The notes under the pieces are model-generated. The model saw only the letters and a program-made list of their open reading frames with translations, had not been told where the DNA came from and ran no database searches. DNA of 18,132 bases from JALZEG01 sp036258555 (GTDB taxonomy: Bacteria > Actinomycetota > CADDZG01 > WHSQ01): assembly GCA_036258555.1 (NCBI GenBank), contig DATADL010000105.1:1-18132 (forward strand), given 5' to 3'. Made by a program: the position numbers and the translations under genes. Shown piece after piece: positions 7,333-13,993 of this stretch; positions within the stretch are counted from its first letter, which is position 1, and each line of letters starts with the position of its first letter.

Positions 7333-7403
7333 TGGATCTGTTCGAGTACCAGGGACAAGCGGCGGCCTCGGCCGCCGCGCACCAAGAGCGGGGGCAGGCC
7401 TAG
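7332..7403 (+). CDS. Possible 23-residue leader peptide that copies the start of SucC
   Basis: GTG opens a frame encoding MDLFEYQGQAAASAAA plus seven more residues, stopping at TAG (7401-7403). The first eight residues equal those of SucC. It has the better ribosome site of the two copies (AAGGAGG, 7315-7321, ten bases upstream), and its stop shares a base with the SucC GTG (TAGTG), so translation could terminate and restart at sucC. A 9-base perfect hairpin (7359-7378) lies inside it. Whether it is translated or is a decayed duplication cannot be told here. Confidence 0.35.
   Translation: MDLFEYQGQAAASAAAHQERGQA
7359..7378 (+). other. GC-rich hairpin between the two sucC start copies
   Basis: GCGGCGGCC and GGCCGCCGC form a perfect 9-base inverted repeat around TC (in practice eight pairs with a CTCG loop). 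It falls between the first copy of the repeat and the true sucC start. It could slow ribosomes or expose the sucC start, or be chance in GC-rich Ala codons. Confidence 0.45.
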
Positions 7404-8593
7404 TGGACCTGTTCGAGTACCAGGGAAAGGAGCTCCTCCGGAAGTTCGAGGTGCCGGTGCCCGAAGGCCGCGTCGCGACGACCCCCGAGGAGGCCGCCGA
7501 AGCCGCCAAGGGCCTGGGCGGGAAGGTCGTGGTCAAGGCGCAGGTCCAGGTCGGGGGCCGCGGCAAGGCGGGCGGGATCAAGCTCGCGGGCTCGCCCGAC
7601 GAGGCGCGCGACGTCGCGTCGCAGATCCTCGGCCTGGACATCAAGGGCCACATCGTGAAGCGGGTGCTGGTCGAGCGCGCCGGCGACATCAAGGCGGAGT
7701 ACTACTGCTCGTTCCTGCTCGACCGCTCGAACCGCGACTTCCTCGGGATGATGAGCGCGAAGGGCGGCGTCGACATCGAAGAGGTAGCCGAGACCGATCC
7801 CGACGCGATCGCGATGGTGCACGTCGACCCGCTGCTCGGGATATCCGACTTCCACGCGCGCGCGATGGTCTTCGGCGCCGGCCTCGATCCCGAGGCGCGC
7901 AAGGACGCCATCGCGCTGCTGCCGAAGCTCTACCGGGCGTTCGTCGAGCTCGACGCCTCGCTCGTCGAGGTGAACCCCCTGGTTCTCACGGGCGAGGGGC
8001 GGGTCGTGGCGCTGGACGCCAAGGTGTCGCTCGACGACTCGGCCGCCTACCGCCATCCGATCTTCGACCAGCTGAAGGCGGCGCACGAGGTCCCCGAGCA
8101 GGAGCGGATCGCCAAGGAGAAGGGGCTCAACTTCATCAAGCTCGACGGCGACGTCGGGATCATCGGCAACGGCGCGGGCCTCGTGATGTCGACTCTCGAC
8201 GTCGTGAAGGCCGCCGGGGGCGAGGCCGCGAACTTCCTCGACGTCGGCGGAGGTGCGGGAGCCGAGCTGCTGTCGTCCGCCCTCGAGGTGATCACGTCCA
8301 ACCCCGAGGTCAAGAGCGTTCTCGTCAACATCTTCGGCGGCATCACCCGCTGCGACCTCGTAGCCGAGGGGATCATCGACGCGCTGGGACGGCTCGACGT
8401 GAAGGTTCCGATCGTCGTCCGGCTGGACGGTACGAACGCCGAGCAGGGACGCAAGATGCTCGCGGACGCGCCGCATCCGATGCTGAAGGCGTCCGACACG
8501 ATGCTGGGGGCCGCCCAGCTCGCGGTCGACCTGGCACACGGGCGCGGGACGGCCTCGGCCGTACCGCAGAACGACGAAGGCGGCGACGCGTAA
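7403..8593 (+). CDS. sucC: Succinyl-CoA synthetase (ADP/GDP-forming) beta subunit
   Basis: A 396-residue ATP-grasp subunit that, with SucD, converts succinyl-CoA, ADP or GDP and phosphate to succinate, CoA and ATP or GTP in the citric acid cycle. It begins LFEYQGKELL as expected, with KAQVQVGGRGKAGG (45-58) in the nucleotide-grasp region, EVNPL (189-193) and DAKVSLDD (205-212) at the metal site, NGAGLVMSTLD (256-266) and NIFGGITRCD (309-318) in the CoA-ligase-like half. Length is normal. The GTG start overlaps the preceding short frame's TAG by one base and has only a weak G-rich ribosome site, so efficient translation may rely on upstream coupling. The stop overlaps the sucD start (TAATG). 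Confidence 0.97.
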   Translation: MDLFEYQGKELLRKFEVPVPEGRVATTPEEAAEAAKGLGGKVVVKAQVQVGGRGKAGGIKLAGSPDEARDVASQILGLDIKGHIVKRVLVERAGDIKAEYYCSFLLDRSNRDFLGMMSAKGGVDIEEVAETDPDAIAMVHVDPLLGISDFHARAMVFGAGLDPEARKDAIALLPKLYRAFVELDASLVEVNPLVLTGEGRVVALDAKVSLDDSAAYRHPIFDQLKAAHEVPEQERIAKEKGLNFIKLDGDVGIIGNGAGLVMSTLDVVKAAGGEAANFLDVGGGAGAELLSSALEVITSNPEVKSVLVNIFGGITRCDLVAEGIIDALGRLDVKVPIVVRLDGTNAEQGRKMLADAPHPMLKASDTMLGAAQLAVDLAHGRGTASAVPQNDEGGDA

Positions 8594-9474
8594 TGGCGAT
8601 CCTCATCGGGGAAGACACCAGGCTCGTCGTGCAGGGCCTCACCGGCCGGGAGGGCTCCTTCCACGCCGGGCGCAACAAGCAGTACGGGACGAACCTCGTC
8701 GCCGGCGTCACGCCGGGCAAGGGCGGGAGCGACGTCGACGGCGTCCCCGTCTTCGACACCGTACGAGACGCCGTCGAACAGACGGGCGCGAACACGTCGA
8801 TGGTGTTCGTGCCGCCGCGCTTCGCGGCCGACGCGATCCTCGAGTCCTACGACGCCGGGATCGACGTGATCGTGGCGATCACGGAGGGCATCCCGGCAAT
8901 GGACATGGCGCGGGCCGTCCCGTATCTGCGACGGGGCGACCGCGACGTCGCGCTGATCGGGCCGAACTGCCCCGGGCTCATCTCGCCGGGCAAGGCGAAC
9001 GTCGGGATCATCCCCGGCGAGATCTGCATGCCGGGGCCCGTCGGCCTCGTCTCGCGGTCCGGGACCCTGACGTACCAGATCGTCCACGAGCTCACCCAGC
9101 GCGGCATCGGGCAGTCGACTTGCGTCGGCATCGGCGGCGACCCCATCCCCGGGTCGCAGTTCGTGGACGTGCTGGCGCGCTTCGAGGCCGACCCCGAGAC
9201 CGAGCTCGCCGTGCTAGTCGGCGAGATCGGGGGGGACGCCGAGGAACGTGCGGCGGCGTGGGCGAAGGACAACATGAGCAAGCCCGTCGTCGCCTACATC
9301 GCCGGCTTCACGGCGCCGCCGGGCAAGCGGATGGGACACGCCGGTGCGATCGTCTCCGGATCCAAGGGCACGGCCCAGGCGAAGGCAGAGGCCCTGGAGG
9401 CAGCGGGCATCCGCGTCGGCAAGAACCCGACCGAGGTGGCCGAGATCGTGGCGGAGATCCGCGGGGGGTCGTGA
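8593..9474 (+). CDS. sucD: Succinyl-CoA synthetase alpha subunit
   Basis: The 293-residue partner of SucC, carrying the phosphohistidine intermediate and the CoA site. The Rossmann start VVQGLTGREGSFH (12-24) binds CoA; IGPNCPGLISPG (122-133) and GLVSRSGTLTYQ (151-162) are typical; His249 in KRMGHAGAIVSG is the residue phosphorylated during catalysis. ATG at 8593 shares its A with the sucC stop. Its TGA overlaps the GTG of the next gene by four bases (GTGA), so the two following enzymes are probably made from the same message. Confidence 0.97.
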   Translation: MAILIGEDTRLVVQGLTGREGSFHAGRNKQYGTNLVAGVTPGKGGSDVDGVPVFDTVRDAVEQTGANTSMVFVPPRFAADAILESYDAGIDVIVAITEGIPAMDMARAVPYLRRGDRDVALIGPNCPGLISPGKANVGIIPGEICMPGPVGLVSRSGTLTYQIVHELTQRGIGQSTCVGIGGDPIPGSQFVDVLARFEADPETELAVLVGEIGGDAEERAAAWAKDNMSKPVVAYIAGFTAPPGKRMGHAGAIVSGSKGTAQAKAEALEAAGIRVGKNPTEVAEIVAEIRGGS

Positions 9475-10529
9475 CGCTCCGCGAGGTCGAAGGCCTCCCC
9501 GGCGCTCCGTGGGAACGGCAGCTGCGGGGGACGTTCCAAAAGCTCACGGTCGACTCCGAGCTGCTCGCGGGCAACCCACTGGGCGACCCCGCGCGGCGGC
9601 CGTTGTACGTCTACCTCCCGCCCGGCGTCTCGCCGGACTCGTCCGACACGTACCCCTCCGTCTACGTCATCCAGGGGATGACGGGACAGCTCGACATGTG
9701 GCTCGCGCGCAGCGCGTTCGAGCCGACGATGGTCGAGCGCGTGGACGCGGCGTTCGCCGCGGAGGGTGCCCCGCGCGCGGTCGTCGTGTTCGTCGACGCG
9801 TGGACGTCCTACGGGGGGTCGCAGTTCGTCAACTCCGCCGCCACCGGACGCTATATGGACTACCTCTGCGACGAGGTCGTGCCGTTCGTCGAGGCGCGCT
9901 ACCCGGTGGCCGCGAGCCGCGAGCACCGCGGGATCACCGGCAAGTCGAGTGGCGGCTACGGGGCGATGATGGTCCCGATGCTGCGGCCGGACGTCTTCGG
10001 TGGCTTCGCCTCGCACTCGGGCGACGCTCTCTTCGAGGTCTGCTACCAACCCGAGTTCCCGCACACCGCTCGCATACTCCGCGACAAGTTCGAGGGATCT
10101 TTCGACGTCTTCTTCGAGAGGCTGCGCGGCGCCGAGCGTTTCGACTTCGCGCTGTTCGGTCATCCCCTCGACTCCTACGCGATGGCGGCCTGCTATTCGC
10201 CCGACGAGACGCGGCCGGGCAAGGCGGTGCTTCCGTTCGACGTCGAGACGGGCCGGCTGATCCCCGAGGTCTGGGAGCGGTGGCTCGAGTGGGACCCGGT
10301 TCGAGTCGCTCCGAAGAGGATGGACGCGCTCGCTTCGATGCGTCACGTGTACGTCGAGGCCGGGCGGTCCGACGAGTACTTCCTCGACCTCGGCGCGGTC
10401 GCGTTCTCGAAGGAGCTGTCGGCCGGGGGAGTCGAGCACGAGCTCGTGCTGTTCGACGGGGCGCACGGCGGGTTGCAGTATCGGTATCCGAAGGCGATCA
10501 CGGACCTGGCGCGGGCGTTGGAGGCGTAA
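9471..10529 (+). CDS. Putative esterase (alpha/beta hydrolase, esterase D / PF00756-like)
   Basis: A 352-residue hydrolase without signal peptide. An extended strand LYVYLPPGV (45-53) and YPSVYVIQGM (61-70) are typical of this family; the nucleophile elbow is GITGKSSGGYGAM with Ser159; His332 in LFDGAHGG is the likely catalytic base and Asp301 (GRSDEYF) the possible acid. Members cleave acyl esters or transfer acyl groups, for example S-formylglutathione hydrolase and mycolyltransferases, but the substrate here is unknown. The start GTG overlaps the sucD stop by four bases, with a G-run upstream; the stop overlaps the next ATG (TAATG). Position behind sucCD suggests expression with central metabolism, yet no known pathway needs this set together. 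A longer frame reading back into sucD is a shadow. Confidence 0.85.
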   Translation: MTLREVEGLPGAPWERQLRGTFQKLTVDSELLAGNPLGDPARRPLYVYLPPGVSPDSSDTYPSVYVIQGMTGQLDMWLARSAFEPTMVERVDAAFAAEGAPRAVVVFVDAWTSYGGSQFVNSAATGRYMDYLCDEVVPFVEARYPVAASREHRGITGKSSGGYGAMMVPMLRPDVFGGFASHSGDALFEVCYQPEFPHTARILRDKFEGSFDVFFERLRGAERFDFALFGHPLDSYAMAACYSPDETRPGKAVLPFDVETGRLIPEVWERWLEWDPVRVAPKRMDALASMRHVYVEAGRSDEYFLDLGAVAFSKELSAGGVEHELVLFDGAHGGLQYRYPKAITDLARALEA

Positions 10530-11656
10530 TGGAGTCACAGAGGCACCTGTTCGACATACCCGACGACGTCACGTATCTCAACGCCGCCTATCTCGGGCCG
10601 AGGCTCCGGAGCGTCGACGAGGCGGGCCGAGGGGCGCTCGAGCGCACGGCGCGGCCGTGGGAGATCGCGCCGCCGGACTTCTTCTCCGAGGCGGAGGTCG
10701 CGCGGGAGCGGTTCGCGACCCTCGTCGGCGGCGACGCGGACGGCGTCGCGATCGTGCCGGCCGTGAGCTATGTGGCCGCGACCGCCGCGAAGAACCTCCC
10801 GGTCGCCCGCGGACAGGAGATCGTCGTCCTGGACGAGCAGTTCCCCTCGAACGTCTACGAATGGCGCGCCCTCGCGGAGCGAACCGGTGCACGTGTCGTG
10901 ACTGCTCCGCGGCCCCCGGACCACGACTGGACCTCGGCCGTCCTCGAACGGATCGGCCCGAACACTGCAATCGTCGCGGTGCCGAACTGTCACTGGACCG
11001 ACGGCACGGTGGTCGACCTCGTGCGCGTCGGCGAAGCCGTCCGGGGCGTGGGCGCCGCGCTGGTCGTCGACGCGACGCAGTCTCTGGGCGTGCGGCCGCT
11101 GGACGTGTCGGCGGTGCAGCCGGACTGGCTCGTCGCCGCGGGCTACAAGTGGATGCTCGGACCCTTCAGCCTCGGCTACTCCTGGGTCGCGCCGCACCGG
11201 CGCGACGGGGACCCGCTCGAGCGCAACTGGCTCACGCGGGCGGGGGCCGAGGACTTCACGGGGCTCGTCCGCTACACGGACGGCTTCGCGGCCGGCGCCC
11301 GGCGCTACGACATGGGCGAGCGCGCCAACTTCCACCTCATGCCGATGGGGATCGCCGCGCTCGACCGCATGCTCGCGTGGGGGGCCGCGGAGATCGAGGC
11401 GTACATCGGGCCGCTGACCGACGAGATCGCCGACGCCGCCACCGCGCTCGGATGGGAGGTGGCGCCGCGGGAGCACCGGGCGAGGCACATGCTGGGGTTG
11501 CGGAGGCCCGGCGGGGTCCCGGAGAAGCTGCCTGCGCTGCTGCAGGAGGCGAACGTCTACGTAAGCGTGCGCGGCGACTCGATCAGGGTGTCGCCGCACG
11601 TGTACAACGACGCGGCCGACGCGTCGCGCCTGCTGGAAGTGCTGGAGAGGGCCTAG
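10529..11656 (+). CDS. Class V aminotransferase-fold PLP-dependent enzyme
   Basis: A 375-residue fold-type I PLP enzyme related to cysteine desulfurases, kynureninase and isopenicillin N epimerase. Asp181 and Gln184 in VVDATQSLGV hold the cofactor ring, Lys207 in AAGYKWMLGP should form the Schiff base, and VPNCHWTDGT (151-160) lies at the substrate side. At the position where IscS-type desulfurases carry a stacking His, it has DEQFPSNVYEW (102-112), a pattern seen in class V members of uncharacterised function; no flexible loop with a catalytic Cys is evident, so cysteine desulfurase activity is unlikely. ATG overlaps the esterase TAA by one base. It is the last gene of the run and is followed directly by a strong hairpin. 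The substrate is unknown. Confidence 0.88.
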   Translation: MESQRHLFDIPDDVTYLNAAYLGPRLRSVDEAGRGALERTARPWEIAPPDFFSEAEVARERFATLVGGDADGVAIVPAVSYVAATAAKNLPVARGQEIVVLDEQFPSNVYEWRALAERTGARVVTAPRPPDHDWTSAVLERIGPNTAIVAVPNCHWTDGTVVDLVRVGEAVRGVGAALVVDATQSLGVRPLDVSAVQPDWLVAAGYKWMLGPFSLGYSWVAPHRRDGDPLERNWLTRAGAEDFTGLVRYTDGFAAGARRYDMGERANFHLMPMGIAALDRMLAWGAAEIEAYIGPLTDEIADAATALGWEVAPREHRARHMLGLRRPGGVPEKLPALLQEANVYVSVRGDSIRVSPHVYNDAADASRLLEVLERA

Positions 11657-11657
11657 A

Positions 11658-11684
11658 GGAGGCGCCGCGCGCCGCGGCGCCTCC
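11658..11684. terminator. Bidirectional hairpin terminator between convergent genes
   Basis: A perfect 12-base-pair stem (GGAGGCGCCGCG/CGCGGCGCCTCC) with a 3-base loop starts two bases after the aminotransferase stop and ends eight bases before the stop of the convergent nuclease gene. It can serve both strands; neither side has a U tract. Confidence 0.75.
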
Positions 11685-11692
11685 CGCGCCGG

Positions 11693-12832
11693 TCAGAAGC
11701 GGATCAGCGCTTCGAGCGCTCGGTGATCCGAGTACCGCCCGCTCCAGTCGTCGCCGTTCTGGTAGTAGCCGCGGTCGGTCCCGGCGCTCACTACGTTGGG
11801 GGCTACGGCGGTGCCACCCGCGACCCTCTGCACCCAGACGAAGTCGATACGCCTCTTGCCCCACTTGTTGTCGACGTTCTCCTGGTACTCCGCGTTCCTG
11901 CAAGTGCCGGGGTCCGGCTCCGGGTTGGTGTTCCAGACGGTCCATTCCTGACAGATGTCGTCACCCGGGTGCTGCGCTCGCACGGCGTCGAGGAACGTTC
12001 CGACGAAGCCCGTCGCACAAGCCGGATCGGTGGTGGCCTGAGGGAGCGACCAGTCCTTGTACCAGGTGCCCGGACAGATCTCTCTCCGCTCGTCCTTCGT
12101 CTCGAGGTCGCCGGTGCGGTTCCCCGACGCCGTCCGGTTGAAGTCCCCGGTCGCGATCGTCATGTCCGCGCCCTTGTCGATCTGCGACTGGACCCAGTCG
12201 CTGCTGTCCTGCATGCAGGAGAGGTCCGGCGGGAAGTGGAGGGCTGCCGCGACGACGACGCGTCCGGAGATCGGGTTCCCGTTCGAGTCCTTCTCCTGCA
12301 GCTTCACCGCGACGTCGCGGCTGTTCCTGTAAGGATCGACGCCCTTCGCGCAGTACTTGTCGCCCTGGGCATCCGTCACCATCTCGTAGCGGACGAACCG
12401 GTCGCCTGGCTCGAGCTGCACGAACTTGTTCGTCCTGAAGACGATCATGCTGTTCCCGCAGTGCATGAGGTTCGGGCACGTCACTCCCTTGTCGGAGTGG
12501 ACGGTCGCCCACGCGGCGGTCGAGGTGTTCGTCGCGGCCGCGAGCTGGTTGACCACGGCGTCCTTCTTCGAGAAGGGCACCTCCAGGACGGAGAGGACGT
12601 CCGGCTTGTACGACTTCTCGGCGAGCCGCCGGAAGTAGTCCTTCCAGTTGTCGGTGCAGGCGGTGCTCGGGTCGTTCGTACAACTGACCAGCCTCAGGCT
12701 CACGTTGTAGACCTGGATCTCGCCCGTCGCGGTGGCCTGCGGCACGGCGGGAGCGGGAGCGGCAGGCGTAGCCCAGACCGGGACCAGCAGCAGGGCGATT
12801 GCGGGCGCGGCAAATCGTGCGATCGAACGCAT
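11693..12832 (-). CDS. Secreted endonuclease/exonuclease/phosphatase-family protein
   Basis: A 379-residue exported hydrolase. Residues 1 to about 30 form a signal peptide (basic start, hydrophobic core to 20, ATPAAPAPA before the mature part). The EEP fold is shown by VYNVS (41-45), VLSVLEV with Glu84, ALHFPPD (197-203), GDFNRT with Asp230 and Asn232, RRIDFVW with Asp330, and YSDHRALEA with Asp369/His370, the metal and catalytic residues of this superfamily. The mature protein has ten cysteines (51, 59, 119, 125, 161, 206, 253, 272, 294, 311), an even number suited to disulfides outside the cell. Members cleave nucleic acids, phospholipids or phosphoinositides; which applies here is not clear. 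The ATG has GAGGGGG six bases upstream. Confidence 0.87.
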   Translation of the reverse strand: MRSIARFAAPAIALLLVPVWATPAAPAPAVPQATATGEIQVYNVSLRLVSCTNDPSTACTDNWKDYFRRLAEKSYKPDVLSVLEVPFSKKDAVVNQLAAATNTSTAAWATVHSDKGVTCPNLMHCGNSMIVFRTNKFVQLEPGDRFVRYEMVTDAQGDKYCAKGVDPYRNSRDVAVKLQEKDSNGNPISGRVVVAAALHFPPDLSCMQDSSDWVQSQIDKGADMTIATGDFNRTASGNRTGDLETKDERREICPGTWYKDWSLPQATTDPACATGFVGTFLDAVRAQHPGDDICQEWTVWNTNPEPDPGTCRNAEYQENVDNKWGKRRIDFVWVQRVAGGTAVAPNVVSAGTDRGYYQNGDDWSGRYSDHRALEALIRF

Positions 12833-12869
12833 GTCTTACCCCCTCGTCCTGTCTCGGTTACCGAGAGAG

Positions 12870-12898
12870 TTGATACCCGCCGGACCCGTGGCCCGAAA
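12870..12898 (-). promoter_or_regulatory. Candidate promoter of the secreted nuclease gene
   Basis: On the minus strand, TTTCGG (12898-12893) and TATCAA (12875-12870) are 17 bases apart. The expected start of transcription, near 12863, falls inside a 15-base inverted repeat TCTCGG-TTA-CCGAGA (12852-12866), placed as an operator would be. The -35 match is poor. Confidence 0.3.
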
Positions 12899-12927
12899 CC
12901 GGCCTCTCTTCGGACTTGCTCGGCCCG

Positions 12928-13944
12928 TTACGCCGGGCGCAGCATGATCGTCCCCGTCCCGAACGCCACCTTCTTCCCCTCCGCGTTGGCCACCTCGGCG
13001 TTCGCGATCGCAAGCGTCCGGCCCCGGTGCACGACCGTCCCCCGCGCCGTCAGGTCCTTCCCGTCCGCCTGCACCGGCCGCAGGAAGTTCACCTTCAGGT
13101 CGAGCGTCACGTACGCCGTTCCCGCGGGGACGATCGTCTGCACGGCGCACGACAGCGCCGAGTCCGCCAGCCACGCGATCGCGCCGCCCTGCACGCGCGC
13201 GAGCGGGCTGTTGAGCCACTCCGACGCCGGCATCACGAACGTTGCCGTCCCCTCTCCGGCCTCCACAGGCCTCATCCCGGTCAGGTAGTAGATCGGCGGC
13301 GCCGGAAGCTCGCGCTCGATGCACGCGCGCAGGACGTCGAGCCCGTCGCGCTCCTTCCAGATGGCCGGCGGCAGCGTGTCTCCCTCCACGGGGCGCAAAT
13401 ACGGGTCCGGGGTGTCGTAGACGGGCGGCTCGTACGGCGGGATCGAGTCGGGCGGCTCGGGGGCGGGGGACAACGGCGCGAACACGAAGCAGCGCGACGT
13501 CCCGTGGGCGACCAGCCGGTCGTCCCCATCGGTCACCGCGACCTCCGACAGCGCCATCGACTTGCCCGCGTGTATGAGCCGCCCCCGCGCGGTGAGCAGC
13601 CCGCTGTTCTCGGTCACCGGCCTGATGAACGTCATCGACAGCTCGGACGTCGTGTAAGGCGTGGCCGGCGGGAGCGCGGTGTGCACGGCGCATCCGAGCG
13701 GTCCGTCGGCGAGGGTCGCGAGGACGCCCCCCTGGATGAACCCGGTCGGGTTGAGGAGCCAGCGCGTCGCAGGCATCGTGAACGTGACGTCGCCGTGCTC
13801 CATGACGACCGGGACCATCCCCATCAGGTGGCTGATCGGGGGCGGCGGCCCGCCGCGCTTCAGGAACGACTGCATGAGCTCGAGGCCCGAGAGCCCGAGG
13901 AGCTCCCACTCGGGGTACCCGCCGCGCACCTGCTCCTGCCACAT
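12928..13944 (-). CDS. Tandem double-hotdog thioesterase-like protein (PaaI type)
   Basis: A 338-residue protein with two hotdog domains arising by internal duplication. Repeat 1 (about 15-155) and repeat 2 (about 200-335) each run: GL..L, PPPI/APPI, L.GM, a strand ending MPA..WL, then a QGG helix with an acidic residue (GFIQGGVLATLAD with Asp80; ARVQGGAIAWLAD with Asp261). The QGG-to-Asp stretch is the active-site helix in PaaI-like acyl-CoA thioesterases. A Pro-rich linker of about 40 residues joins them. The ATG at 13944 is chosen over upstream in-frame ATGs at 14040, 14019 and 13995, because those run into purN, and because TACGCT lies six bases before it, which would give a leaderless message. 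Probably an acyl-CoA thioesterase; substrate unknown. Confidence 0.85.
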   Translation of the reverse strand: MWQEQVRGGYPEWELLGLSGLELMQSFLKRGGPPPPISHLMGMVPVVMEHGDVTFTMPATRWLLNPTGFIQGGVLATLADGPLGCAVHTALPPATPYTTSELSMTFIRPVTENSGLLTARGRLIHAGKSMALSEVAVTDGDDRLVAHGTSRCFVFAPLSPAPEPPDSIPPYEPPVYDTPDPYLRPVEGDTLPPAIWKERDGLDVLRACIERELPAPPIYYLTGMRPVEAGEGTATFVMPASEWLNSPLARVQGGAIAWLADSALSCAVQTIVPAGTAYVTLDLKVNFLRPVQADGKDLTARGTVVHRGRTLAIANAEVANAEGKKVAFGTGTIMLRPA

Positions 13945-13950
13945 CGCGTC

Positions 13951-13986
13951 AGCGTACCGGCGCGCGCGGGCCTGCCCGGCTAGGCT
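13951..13986. promoter_or_regulatory. Back-to-back -10 boxes for leaderless divergent transcripts
   Basis: Between the divergent ATG codons at 13944 (-) and 13994 (+) lie only 49 bases. TACGCT (13956-13951, minus strand) ends six bases before the hotdog ATG, and TAGGCT (13981-13986, plus strand) ends seven bases before the purN ATG. Both fit TANNNT at the spacing expected when transcription begins at the A of ATG. Neither gene has a Shine-Dalgarno sequence. No good -35 is seen. Confidence 0.5.
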
Positions 13987-13993
13987 GGCGCGC

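Larger units (their letters stand above)
7330..7426 (+). repeat. sucC: Direct repeat of the sucC start region, 71 bp apart
   Basis: Bases 7330-7355 and 7401-7426 match at 25 of 26 positions; each copy includes the TAGTG stop/start overlap and the codons for VDLFEYQG. Similarity ends sharply after the repeat. The offset of 71 is not a multiple of three, so the two copies are in different frames. Confidence 0.95.

Noticed and set aside
7400..8539. A 379-codon minus-strand frame covering sucC
   Set aside because: It is the antisense shadow of a clearly conserved gene and shows no motif of its own.
9120..9470. N-terminal extension of the esterase back into sucD
   Set aside because: The extension is the out-of-frame shadow of sucD; the esterase-like sequence begins at the GTG at 9471 that overlaps the sucD stop.
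4179..12930. A 13-base string (CTCGGCCCGTTAC) shared by the intergenic region near 4180 and the end of the hotdog gene near 12920
   Set aside because: One or two matches of this length are expected by chance in a window of this size and composition.
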